Assembly: GCA_011037195.1 (NCBI GenBank)
Contig: JAAEAF010014515.1
Coordinates: 1-64,000, forward strand
Source of the DNA: Triatoma infestans
Taxonomy: Eukaryota; Arthropoda; Insecta; Hemiptera; Reduviidae
Direction: 5' to 3'
Length of the DNA stretch: 64,000 bases
Shown here: positions 44,986 through 53,690 of the stretch, piece by piece
Position numbering within the stretch: position 1 is the first letter of the stretch
How the letters are laid out: each line of letters starts with the position of its first letter
Notes under the pieces: model-generated
Database searches by the model: none
What the model was told of the DNA's origin: nothing
The model's input: the letters and a program-made list of their open reading frames with translations, nothing else
Position numbers and translations under genes: made by a program

Positions 44986-45262
44986 AAATGCGTAAACTTT
45001 GAAGATAATTCGTCATTTTATTAGTAAGTGATAGTCGTGTGAATTGTTTGACACGTTTTGCTTATATTCAAACCGCGTATTTCCTGTGTAATCATAATTT
45101 CCAAAATTTTGCCATAATCATAATATTAGATAAATATTAGATATTACATAATCATTATATGTGTAAATAAATCATAATATTTCCTCTTCTTACAGCAAGC
45201 AGTAAAGAAAGAGCCAGTAAAATGCTCTTTCTAAATTTAAAATGTATAAATAAAATGCTCAC
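44986..45262. other. Putative intron start and TIR1 end fragment
   Basis: A degenerate GTGTGAATTGTTTGACACG motif lies at 45030-45052, and CATAATCATAATATTTCCTCTTC at about 45165-45190. If the exon at 45263 is real, this is the beginning of its downstream intron (minus strand). Confidence 0.35.
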
Positions 45263-45515
45263 CTTTTTCATATTGTATTTCTGTAGAAAATCTAACAGAT
45301 TTTGGTCGCTTTTTGCGTCGTTTTCGTGGTAAATTACCAGCAGATGCGGAAGTTTTCAATGGTGAAGGTAGTATAGCTAGTAGACGTCCATTATTGTCCA
45401 CTAATTGCACAGTTGGTACACTGATATGCGGCGAAGAGGCTGAAGTAGTTAATTGCCATCCCCAACCGTTTGGCCGTCGTAAACTAAGTCTTAATGTATC
45501 GTACGACATAATCAT
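45263..45515 (-). CDS. Candidate first coding exon of a host gene
   Basis: The minus-strand frame has an in-frame TAG upstream (45558-45560). Two ATGs follow, at 45515 and 45509, giving MIMSYDTLRLSLRRPNGWGW and onward, about 84 codons in total. It ends at a good splice donor, AAAAAG then GTGAGC (GT at 45262-45261), in phase 1. The residues are balanced and not low-complexity, unlike surrounding frames. Visible features are a basic stretch RKRRKKRPK (nuclear-signal-like) directly followed by KSVRF, which fits the RVxF docking motif for protein phosphatase 1, then STEIQYEK. LSLRRPNGWGWQL vaguely recalls the start of a PDZ domain. I do not recognise the protein. Later exons would lie below 45261; I found none. 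Confidence 0.5.
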
Positions 45516-45599
45516 AAACTCGACGTGTGAAAACACGATCACAGATGCACGCACAGTCTATACCCTACAGTGTCTAAGATAATACTAATGCTTCTCTAT

Positions 45600-45625
45600 C
45601 TTAAATTTATATATATGTGTTTATA
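45600..45625 (-). promoter_or_regulatory. Possible TATA region upstream of the 45.3-kb exon
   Basis: ATATATAAATTTA read on the minus strand lies about 100 bases upstream of the first ATG. It is AT-rich sequence in an AT-rich region, so the call is weak. Confidence 0.2.
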
Positions 45626-46127
45626 ACGAACTATCCCTCCGCTATTTTGTGGCTAGCTTATGTAGATAAAAATAAATCTCGCCTACTCTCGAAATTGTAA
45701 CAGCTGTTTTTATTTCTACCCTCTGCAAAAAATATACTAGTTTGAATTTAATAAAGGGGACGTTTTGTTTTTTTATATTGCATCACACCAATGTATATCG
45801 TTACAGGTACATATTAGCCAACATTATGCACTAAACGACGATATATATATTGCACCATTTCATTATTGTATACTACGAAGTTTTATGTAAATTACTCGTC
45901 ATGTCATGTATGTTACGTGTATACTAAACTTGCCAAAATTAAAAGAAAAAAGATGCACTATGCAATTAATTGCAATTATTTTCATCTCAACCACTTAAGA
46001 ATGTAAATTAAATTTAATGATTTCATATAGATTGCCAATAATTTCTTTTATTTTAGCGTCTTAAATGTTGGCTTTGATTCAACATTGTAAATACTTAAGC
46101 ATTTTGATCAGCTCCATTTTATAGCGT
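45626..46127. other. AT-rich spacer upstream of the candidate exon
   Basis: No gene recognised. If the exon is real, this is its promoter-proximal region. Confidence 0.35.
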
Positions 46128-46556
46128 CAGCGCCCGCTCTACGGGCAGGCAACTCGGACATTTGTTCGGGGCGCCCAAATTTAGGGGGGCTATTTTGGCT
46201 GTAAGTTTTTTTTTTTTTTTTTTTTTTTCTGTCTTTTTTTTTTTTTTTTTTTTTAAATTTATTTATTGTAATACAGTACCAACACAAAATGTGTTTTGCC
46301 TGTAATGCTGTTGTCTGTATGATAATGTACTGACGTGTAGAACGTGTGCAGGTACCCCATCCAATGATGGCCCTGTTGGAGTGATTTGTTTATGGAGTGA
46401 ATAAATGAAATGTGAAGTGAAATGAATGTATGGGTGTGAATGTAATTATGCTAGTTCATAATGTCGTTCAGTGAGGTCTGTCAGTCAGTATGAAGTTTGT
46501 CTACGGTGGATGTAACAAGTCCTGTGGCCATCTCCGTTTTAGTCTTCTTCCTGGAA

Positions 46557-49178
46557 CTAGAGTTGTTTGTAAATTGTTGATAGAAGATTTGTATGACTGT
46601 TCAGTTTGACATGATACTTAGTGTACAGTCGATGTGCTGCTTGTTGTACTGTTTCAGTGTTTGTGTCTTTATGTATTGTTTCGTTTGTAACATAGAAAGG
46701 AGATGAAAGTATAGTCCGCAGTGTGCGAGATTGGAATGTCTGAATTTTTTTCAAATGTGTCTGTTTAGCCGCTCCCCAAAGCTGAAGTCCGTATGTCCAA
46801 ATTGGTTTCAATAGAGTCTTGTAAATTAGGAGTTTGTTGTTTATGTTTAATGTGGATTTTGTCTTTAGTAATCTATATAACTGTTTGAAACGTAAATTAA
46901 GTTCAAGTCTTTTAGTTTTTACATGTGTTGCCCAAGTTAGTCGTTTGTCCAAGTGCATCCCTAAATATTTTACTGAGTTACTTAACGGTAATGGTTCGTT
47001 ATCATATTTCACAGGTATATCTTCCGTCTTTTTTAGAGTAAAATGTACTGTTTTTGTTTTGTTTATATTGAGTTTACTTTTCCATGTGATGTTCCAGTTA
47101 TGCAAGTTAGTCAAATGCTGCTCCAATATTAATTTGTTGGTTATTATGTCTGTGTTGGTAACAAGTAGTGCTGTGTCATCTGCATAGGTCGCAGTAACAA
47201 TATTCGGATGTTCAGGTATGTCGTATGTGTAAATATTGTATAGTAGTGGCCCCAGAACACTCCCCTGCGGGACTCCAGCCTCAATGGGATGAATGTCGGA
47301 GATAACTGTTTTTACCCTAACACTGAAGAATCTGTCCTCGAGATAAGATTTTAGCAAAAGGTAATAAGTGAAAGGTAGAATTCTCTTTAGTTTGACAAGC
47401 AATCCTGGGTGCCATACTTTATCGAAGGCTTGTGAAACATCTAGAAAAATGCCTGTACATATCTGTTTGGATTCGAGAGCGTTAGCAATGTGTGTTGTGA
47501 CTCTTTGTATTTGATGAATAGTAGAGTGCTGTTGTCTGAAGCCAAATTGATGCTGTGGTATGATACGGTCTGTATAGTGTGTAAGTCGTTTTATGAGCAG
47601 TTTTTCTAGTAATTTTCCTAGTATCGGAAGCAAACTAATTGGTCTGTAGGAAGTAGGCTCTGTAGGAGATTTGCCAGGTTTTGGTATCATAGTTACTAAG
47701 GAATATTTCCAGATAAGAGGGAAATAAACAGTCCTTAGTGATGCATTAAATAGAAATGTGAGATACAGTATTGCTTTTTTTGGCAATAGTTTAAGGATGT
47801 CTGCAGTAATGAGATCGTATCCCGGTGATTTCTTGTTTGACAAGTTCTTAATAGCATGTTGTACTTCTGCGGGTGTAAAAGGTTTTGGTGGAAGTGAAAG
47901 TTGGAGTGGTTCATACAATTCAGTTCTTGTTCTATTGTGAGTCTCTTCTTCCGCATAGTTATGAGGCTGGAAAACTTGTTGGAGGTGGTGGGAGAAAAGT
48001 GAGGCTTTTTCTTCGTCAGTTGTTGTCCATTTTCCATTGTCGTTTCTTAAAGGTGATGTGACAGGTATGTAGTGTAAAATGCGTTTTGTTGTCCTCCATA
48101 AGCTGTAGTCTTTGGTACTAAGGGATTGTAAGTATTGGTCTTGCCTTTTAGAATTTAGGTCGTTTAGTTCAGTGTTAAGATGTCTTGTGACTTGGTTGTA
48201 GTGCGCCCTGTGTGATGGTAGACGTGTGCGTTGCCACTGCTTTCTTAGAGTCCGCTTTTCGCGCAACAATAGTCTAATATGGTGAGGTAAGCAAGTAGCT
48301 GTTCGTGGCTTGTGTTGATGATTGTGTCTCGCCTGCGATGTATATATTGCTGTTTGGATTAGTGTTGTAAATGCTTGTACTGCCTTGTCAAGTTCATCAG
48401 AACTCTTCAAGGAAATGTTTAAGTTAATTGTGGAGTTAATTTTGTTTTGAAAATCTTTTACATCTAAGACACCCTCGATTAATCTAGGGTACTTTGTGTT
48501 TGTGTAAAGATTGAAATTAGACTGAGTAAGTAATACTGCAGAGTGATCAGAATCCAAGTCGGGAAGTGTTTGGATAGTTAGATTATGTGTGTTCATACCT
48601 TTGATTAAGAAAAAGTCTAAGACATCAGGAATTCTGTGACGATCAACTGGCCAATGTGTGGGGGAGGAAGGTGCAATTGGAATTAGGTTGTGTTTATGTA
48701 TAATGTTGTATAATATTCGACCTGGTGGTGATGTTAGACGGGAGCCCCAACAGATATGTTTTGCATTAAAATCACCTCCAATGATAACCCTTTGTCCTGC
48801 TATTCGAAGAAGTTCATCGAATATCCAAGGTTCTAATCGATGATTTGGTGATCTATAAAAAGAAATCATTACTATAGTACCTCTGTCAGTGTAAAGTTTA
48901 ATAGCACTCATCTGTATGGCATCAGTTTGTGGTAGTATTACAACTTCGTGTTTTATGTAGTTGTTTATAAGTATGGCTGTGCCTCCGCGGGGAGTATTCT
49001 GGGGGTGGTCATTTCTGTAAAGAGTGAAGTAGGGTAAAGAGAAGTATGACCGGGATGTAAAGTGAGTTTCAGTAATAAGAGCTAAGTCAATATGGTTATC
49101 TGTAATAAATTGTTTGAATATATTTTGTTTAAAAAGTAGTCCGTTTGCGTTCCAGAGAAGTATTCGTAAATGTGACAT
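46557..49178 (-). CDS. LINE ORF2: endonuclease and reverse transcriptase
   Basis: This 873-residue protein nicks the target DNA and copies the LINE RNA at the nick. An APE-type endonuclease fills the N-terminus: WNANG (9-13), TETHF with the catalytic Glu (37), GGDFNAKH (134-141), DSDHSA (209-214). The reverse transcriptase follows: SYRPISLLPILGKLLEKLL, FGFRQQHST, FLDVSQAFD with the first Asp (578-586), AGVPQGSVLGPLLYNIY, TATYADDTALL with YADD at 665-668, LNINKTKTVHF and KYLGMHLDKRLTW. The C-terminus (TYGLQLWGAAKQ, FQSRTLRTILSSPFYV) is typical of Jockey; no RNase H domain is present. The start ATG shares one base with the ORF1 stop (TAATG), the usual Jockey arrangement, suggesting reinitiation after ORF1. 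All catalytic residues are intact. Confidence 0.94.
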   Translation of the reverse strand: MSHLRILLWNANGLLFKQNIFKQFITDNHIDLALITETHFTSRSYFSLPYFTLYRNDHPQNTPRGGTAILINNYIKHEVVILPQTDAIQMSAIKLYTDRGTIVMISFYRSPNHRLEPWIFDELLRIAGQRVIIGGDFNAKHICWGSRLTSPPGRILYNIIHKHNLIPIAPSSPTHWPVDRHRIPDVLDFFLIKGMNTHNLTIQTLPDLDSDHSAVLLTQSNFNLYTNTKYPRLIEGVLDVKDFQNKINSTINLNISLKSSDELDKAVQAFTTLIQTAIYTSQARHNHQHKPRTATCLPHHIRLLLREKRTLRKQWQRTRLPSHRAHYNQVTRHLNTELNDLNSKRQDQYLQSLSTKDYSLWRTTKRILHYIPVTSPLRNDNGKWTTTDEEKASLFSHHLQQVFQPHNYAEEETHNRTRTELYEPLQLSLPPKPFTPAEVQHAIKNLSNKKSPGYDLITADILKLLPKKAILYLTFLFNASLRTVYFPLIWKYSLVTMIPKPGKSPTEPTSYRPISLLPILGKLLEKLLIKRLTHYTDRIIPQHQFGFRQQHSTIHQIQRVTTHIANALESKQICTGIFLDVSQAFDKVWHPGLLVKLKRILPFTYYLLLKSYLEDRFFSVRVKTVISDIHPIEAGVPQGSVLGPLLYNIYTYDIPEHPNIVTATYADDTALLVTNTDIITNKLILEQHLTNLHNWNITWKSKLNINKTKTVHFTLKKTEDIPVKYDNEPLPLSNSVKYLGMHLDKRLTWATHVKTKRLELNLRFKQLYRLLKTKSTLNINNKLLIYKTLLKPIWTYGLQLWGAAKQTHLKKIQTFQSRTLRTILSSPFYVTNETIHKDTNTETVQQAAHRLYTKYHVKLNSHTNLLSTIYKQL

Positions 49179-50344
49179 TAGTTCTGCTGTAGCAGTGATG
49201 GCAGAATTTGTTGTATGTTTGAGACTAAGTGGGTGAGTATCTGAGTAAGTATCGGTTGCAGTATTGTCTGTATAGTGTTGGAAATTAGAGTTGTAAGCGA
49301 TTCACTTAGTGTAGGCAGGCTGTGGTTGGATGTTGTTGGTACATTTTGTGGATGTAATGGTGCTGCTGGTGTTGTCTTCTTCATAGCCTGTGCATAGGTT
49401 TTCTTCGTTCGGTCCATCACCAAATTTGTATCATTGGTTACAGTTTCTGTTCTTTCTGAAGGCGATCTGGCCTTAGCTGGGCAGTAACTGGATCTGTATT
49501 TTGAATCTCTTTGCTGCTGAAGAACTTTGTGCACCTGACAGCCTTTGTAGCTAGCAACATGGCCATTACCACAGAGTGCGCATTTGGGAGGTATGTCCCT
49601 TGGTTTTACACACATTTGTGAAGGGTGCTGTTCGCCACATTTTACGCACTTTGGAGTGTGATTGCAATAGCGCTTAGTGTGGCCATATTCTTGGCAGTTA
49701 ATGCATTGTACTATATGTCTTTGTGGCTTCGGCTCTTCTACCTTAATAATAGTGTTTAATATATGCTTTATTTTGAAAACATCTGTATTATTTGGGGCTT
49801 GCTTAATATCGACAAAGAAGATCGGAAGAGGTGTTTTGGTTGCTGGGTGCAATGCATTAACTACCTGAATAACAGTATGGTTCTGGCTTGCTAGTTCATT
49901 AGCAATTGCTTTTATATCGGTGGTGTGATGGAGGTTTCTTAGTACTATACGGTAAGGTTTGTCCTCTTTCAACTGATAGGTGTGAAAATCACAGTTCTCT
50001 CTTTTGAACAAATGAACCAGTGTTCTGTAATCGTCAGGGGTGCTGGGAAGTATTTTAACCTGATTAACTTTGCATATGCATTTAAATTTGTCAAGACCTA
50101 CCTCTTTTTCCAGAACTTCACGCAGTTTATTATAATCTGATACATTTCTTAGAAATATGGGTGGTGGTCTAGGTTGGATGTTTGATATGGTATGTGGTTC
50201 TTCAGACTGTGTCTGCTGAGCAAGTGCAGAAAATTTGTTGGATGTGCAGAAACTTTGTTGGCTGCTACTAGTGAGGTTATGTATGACTTTGACTCGCTTA
50301 GGGACTGACCACGGACCGTTTTCTGTGTCCGGTGCCGAATCCAT
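49178..50344 (-). CDS. LINE ORF1: gag-like nucleic-acid-binding protein
   Basis: The 388-residue protein binds LINE RNA and packages it with ORF2 protein. It starts MDSAPDTENGPWSVPKRVKV. A middle domain typical of Jockey gag follows (PPPIFLRNVSDYNKLREVLE, KPYRIVLRNLHHTTDIKAIA, TPLPIFFVDIKQ). Three zinc knuckles come next: CINCQEYGHTKRYC (214-227), CVKCGEQHPSQMC (233-245) and CALCGNGHVASYKGC (255-269). The rest is Ser/Thr/Pro-rich, ending with a hydrophobic-heptad-like tail (LTTLISNTIQTILQPILTQI). The stop TAA overlaps the ORF2 start. Upstream, 50345-50611 is the 5' UTR, which should hold an internal promoter; no obvious TATA is needed in this class. Confidence 0.92.
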   Translation of the reverse strand: MDSAPDTENGPWSVPKRVKVIHNLTSSSQQSFCTSNKFSALAQQTQSEEPHTISNIQPRPPPIFLRNVSDYNKLREVLEKEVGLDKFKCICKVNQVKILPSTPDDYRTLVHLFKRENCDFHTYQLKEDKPYRIVLRNLHHTTDIKAIANELASQNHTVIQVVNALHPATKTPLPIFFVDIKQAPNNTDVFKIKHILNTIIKVEEPKPQRHIVQCINCQEYGHTKRYCNHTPKCVKCGEQHPSQMCVKPRDIPPKCALCGNGHVASYKGCQVHKVLQQQRDSKYRSSYCPAKARSPSERTETVTNDTNLVMDRTKKTYAQAMKKTTPAAPLHPQNVPTTSNHSLPTLSESLTTLISNTIQTILQPILTQILTHLVSNIQQILPSLLQQN

Positions 50345-50751
50345 TTGTATCGAACCAAATGGAAACGCGATTGTACTTATTCCGTCACTAATTTAGTGAA
50401 AAATAATAAACACTTAATACGCACACTTAGTTGCCAACTTTTACCGATAGAATTTACTGTTATTTAATTGCAGCAGTATAATACTGACATTTTAGTAGTT
50501 ATCACTCACAATGTAAATATTATATAACAGAAAACAATTAAAAAGTAATTTATTTTCCACAGAAAAATATTTTCTCAAAACGCCTCACCATATGATCGAT
50601 AAAAAAAATACTTGGCTGTAAGTGTGAGAAAAATATTGATGTGTTAAATACTCAAATTTTATCATCGATTTTTTCGTTCGCTAAAAATTTACTGTACGTA
50701 GCGTATTTGTATTGTTTATGTCTAAAAGCTAAAAATACGTATTATTCTATA

Positions 50752-50806
50752 CTATTTTTTTTTTGTGGGGCGCATCAACTTCTAAGGTTATTAGCGCCTA
50801 TTTACA
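50752..50806 (-). repeat. SINE-tail-like fragment
   Basis: The reverse complement reads AGGCGCTAATAACCTTAGAA, then GTTGATGCGCCCCAC and A-rich sequence, similar to the GGCGCAAATGACCATAGCTG...GTTGACGCACC end of the SINE at 40697. Short and diverged. Confidence 0.35.
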
Positions 50807-51074
50807 TTATTATTGAACAATTAACGCAGAATTTGTAAAGGAAGATGCTTGAACTTGTTTGAACATACATATATTTCTCTGAACAGAATAGCATTAGCCC
50901 GTGAGCAGAGCGCTGCTACTACAGATTGTGTTTGATCATGCATAGACTTGCTTAAATATATATATATATATATATATATTCTTAAGGGGCGGCAATTTGT
51001 CTTTTTGTCCGGGGCGACATAACCGCTAGAGCGGGCCCTGATATCGTTAGAGCAAAAGTATTTGCAGTTTCGGA

Positions 51075-51495
51075 CTGCCAATTTCAAACACATCTTTATT
51101 AAACAAAATCGTTACTATTAATATATTTTTGCTAACAAGAGGTAAGATTGTTGGTTGACTAATGTAGCGTAAAAATTCTTGTGCTTTGGGATTCCACGAA
51201 ACTGTTGATAAGCATTTTCTAAATCCTGCTTGCTGATTCTGGAAGCGTTTTCCCTGGAAAAAAGTTTTCAAGAAGATGCTTGAAGAAGTGATAGTTAGTT
51301 GGCGAGAGATTAGGTGAATATGGCAGATGTAGCCGGCAACAATTTGTAGCCCAATTCGTGCAATTTTTGAAACGTGGTTGTGCGCGGTGTGGTTGAGTGT
51401 TGCCTTGGAGAAGAATGAGGCCCTTTCTTTTGAGGCGGCAACCTTAGACATATTATCTCTAAGCTGCCATAATCATGTAAAGTTGCCTTCATCAT
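51075..51495 (-). pseudogene. Mariner transposase C-terminal fragment, second lineage
   Basis: The minus strand reads GLILLQGNTQPHRAQPRFKN, then YSPNLSPTNYHFFKHL, recalling the LLHDNARPH and YSPDLSPTDYHFFKHL blocks of mariner transposases, with the catalytic Asp residues changed (GN for DN, NLSPTN for DLSPTD). It continues through ENFFPGK and FVESQSTRIF. The C-terminus is broken by stops. The SPTDYHFFKHL type differs from the mariner at 970-2269, so it is another lineage. The N-terminal half is absent. Confidence 0.78.
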
Positions 51496-51499
51496 ATTT

Positions 51500-51925
51500 A
51501 CAATATTTTTGGAAACTAAAAACTAAATATTTTGGAAATATTCCAATTTTGTGAAAAATTGCTGGAAGAGAAAGTGGTGCGAGATTTCTGTGAAAGTAAT
51601 GGTACTTTTCGTGAAGGAAAAGCAACAAGTTGACTTGCAACTTACTTATATTATGGCTCTAGCCTGCATTGCGCAACATTTAGTTCAACTCTTTTTCTGT
51701 TCTCATGTCTGTTTTTTGTACACATGTCAGCATACTCTATTGGTTCAGTCATAGAAACTCAGTATCAACAAATTTTCGTAAAAAATAACCTAAGATCTAA
51801 CCCAGAACATAAAGTTAAATCAATTAATGAACATTATTTAATTTCAAGTACGATCAAAAGAAAAATACCCCTCCAAAAAAAAAAAAAACGGTTATTAGAA
51901 GAAAATTTGCTATATGTTCATCAAT
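51500..51925. other. Short unassigned AT-rich spacer
   Basis: An A-run lies at 51876-51889. No supported gene. Confidence 0.35.
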
Positions 51926-51929
51926 AAAT

Positions 51930-52985
51930 CTACGCGTATCCCTAATTATTAATTCGGTTTTCGTAGTTTCCACTAGACAATCCCAGCAGGCCCATCGCGT
52001 GGTTGGCACCATCGCCACATCTCTTGAACTTAAACAATAGTGTGCATGGTGTAAGTATTCTTGGACGTCTTGCAAGCCTTTGACCGAGTATGGCACAAAG
52101 GTTTGCGGTGGGAAACTCAAGAATGGTCTGCCCAGCACCTACTATCTCATAATTAAATCCTATTTATCTGACAGATTCTTTTTCAAGTAATCCAAGGCAT
52201 TTCTCAATCCTCTATCTACAAGGAATTGTCTTAGCTGTCCTTCTCTACACAGCGAACTTACCTTCAATTCTCAATACTTCCACTTACAATATCGCCAACG
52301 ATACTGATATTCTCTCTCTATAAATACTAATCATGTTCTCGCTGTCCGCTCACTCCTATCTCATCTTCACTCACTACCTTAGTTACAACAACAAATCCAT
52401 ATAAGCTATCTTTACCCTTAAACGACAAATTCATGCATCAGTCTTTCTTGTTTAATACTCTAATTACAACCAGCTGACCCTGTGGTGCTATCTTGGACTA
52501 TGTCTAGGGAAGAGACCTGGAACTCTCCCACAAAACTTAAACGCTCTGAACTTAACAAAAGTTTTATCTACGTTGACAAACGCTCAAAACTAAAACTACA
52601 AAACAAACGACCGTTGTATCCAGGCCCCTCTTGCACTAATATGAAGTTACTGACTCGAACGCTGTAGAACATCTAAACGAACCAACATAATCAATATCCA
52701 AACTTTACATTTTAAAATCCTCCGCCGCATTGTAAAACGCTCCCTTTTATGCCAGTAATTTAGCCATTCAAAAAGATCCCAAAATTACATTTATATTTGA
52801 AGTTCCTAAATCTTGCTACAATAAATTTCACCCAAACGTATCTTCACACCTTAATCCTCTAGCAGTAGACTTGCTCTCAACTACAATTCCCTCCAATTGA
52901 GGGAGACGGCTGAGGGGTCGTTGGCCTCGCGATCAACTGTCGACTGATGGACATCATCATTGGATGATACCAGTTCGGTATTTAT
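51930..52985 (+). pseudogene. Decayed Jockey-clade LINE ORF2
   Basis: Plus-strand reading gives FGFRSFH (start of the RT block), then FLDVLQAFDRVWHKGLR (about 52050), which is reverse-transcriptase motif A with its Asp. STYYLIIKSYLSDRFFF follows after a frame change. Later come a decayed C-terminal region (NIINIQTLHFKILRRIVKRS near 52690) and HPNVSSHLNPLAVDLLSTTI near 52830, like the ends of insect Jockey ORF2 proteins. The YADD box is unreadable, with dozens of stops and shifts. It is on the opposite strand to the intact LINE and far older. Confidence 0.75.
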
Positions 52986-53039
52986 CCAAATTTGCCGCCG
53001 TCAAAATATATAATAACTAAATATAAATATATAATTTAT

Positions 53040-53690
53040 AGGCTATGTCCTAATTGTAGAGAGGGGGTAGTCCGTTTGTCGCCCCCTCTAGGTCAGTCAC
53101 TAGTTAATACTCAGACAAGCAAGGTGTATGTGCGATTATCATTTGTCTACTCAATTTGGACTTTGCGCTTTCCTTTCCGTGAAAACCCATGTGTTTTCAC
53201 TTCTGGTTTTCCTCGGGGAATTAGTGTTAATAAGTGAGTCACTATTTTACACTCGTACGAGCAATATATATGCAGTAGACAGCACCTTCTACTTATACAG
53301 TTGAGATGACGTGCGATCGCCTTTCGTGAAAACCCATGTGTTGCCACATCTGGTTTTCCTCGGGGTTAGTGTTAATAAGTTGAATTCTTGTCGAGTGAGT
53401 GTCTCCGGATTCTCCCAGCCTGCTAAGGTTGATTGTACAAGCACATGGTCTACTTCCGGTTGCTTCTCCGGCCTTACAGCTTTCCTGGAGCCCGTTTAAA
53501 TACTTCATCTATTTTCATCAGCCGTACTGTGTGGACAACGACGCTGGAATTACAGGCATATGGTTCTTTTTTGTTTCCTTTCCTGTCTCCTATTTCCTTG
53601 AATTCCCCATATGGGCTGAAGGACTTCAGTCGGACCACACTAACTTTAAAGGTGTCTGCGTTTAAGGTAAGCGCCACTCCTTTTGGCTTG
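53040..53690 (+). repeat. Tandemly duplicated block, possibly LTR or mobile-element 5' region
   Basis: GTGAAAACCCATGTGTT, then CTGGTTTTCCTCGGGG and TTAGTGTTAATAAGT, occurs at about 53180-53235 and again at 53326-53381. The region is less AT-rich than its surroundings and continues without repetition to TGTCTGCGTTTAAGGTAAGC at 53650-53672, where GTAAGC resembles a splice donor. Several overlapping open frames exist but none shows a domain. Confidence 0.4.

Larger units (their letters stand above)
46206..50611 (-). mobile_element. Intact Jockey-clade LINE with target duplication
   Basis: The element is bounded by the exact 11-bp repeat TTGGCTGTAAG (46195-46205 and 50612-50622). On the minus strand it has a 5' UTR of about 267 bp, ORF1 (50344-49178), ORF2 (49178-46557), a 3' UTR of about 300 bp and an A-rich tail seen as T-runs at 46206-46252, interrupted by CTGTC. 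No stop or frameshift interrupts either ORF, and the target duplication is perfect, so insertion was recent. It sits inside the hAT-like element. Confidence 0.92.
46128..51040. mobile_element. hAT-like non-autonomous element, split by a LINE
   Basis: The left end CAGCGCCCGCTCTACGGGC (46128) and the right end, reverse complement CAGGGCCCGCTCTAGCGG (51040 inward), are inverted. The CAGGG-type start is typical of hAT elements. Similarity continues in pieces (CTCGGACATTTG against CCCGGACAAAAAG). The flanks ATAGCGT (46121-46127) and ATATCGTT (51041-51048) could be an eroded 8-bp duplication. Removing the LINE leaves about 500 bp, a normal size for a non-autonomous hAT. It contains a TA microsatellite at about 50957-50980. 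Confidence 0.55.

Noticed and set aside
46834..47187. Plus-strand open frames across the LINE
   Set aside because: They are shadows of ORF2, whose motifs are unambiguous on the minus strand.
50344..50611. A 5'-truncation of the Jockey-type LINE
   Set aside because: ORF1 is complete and 267 bp of 5' UTR precede it up to the target duplication, so truncation is not supported.
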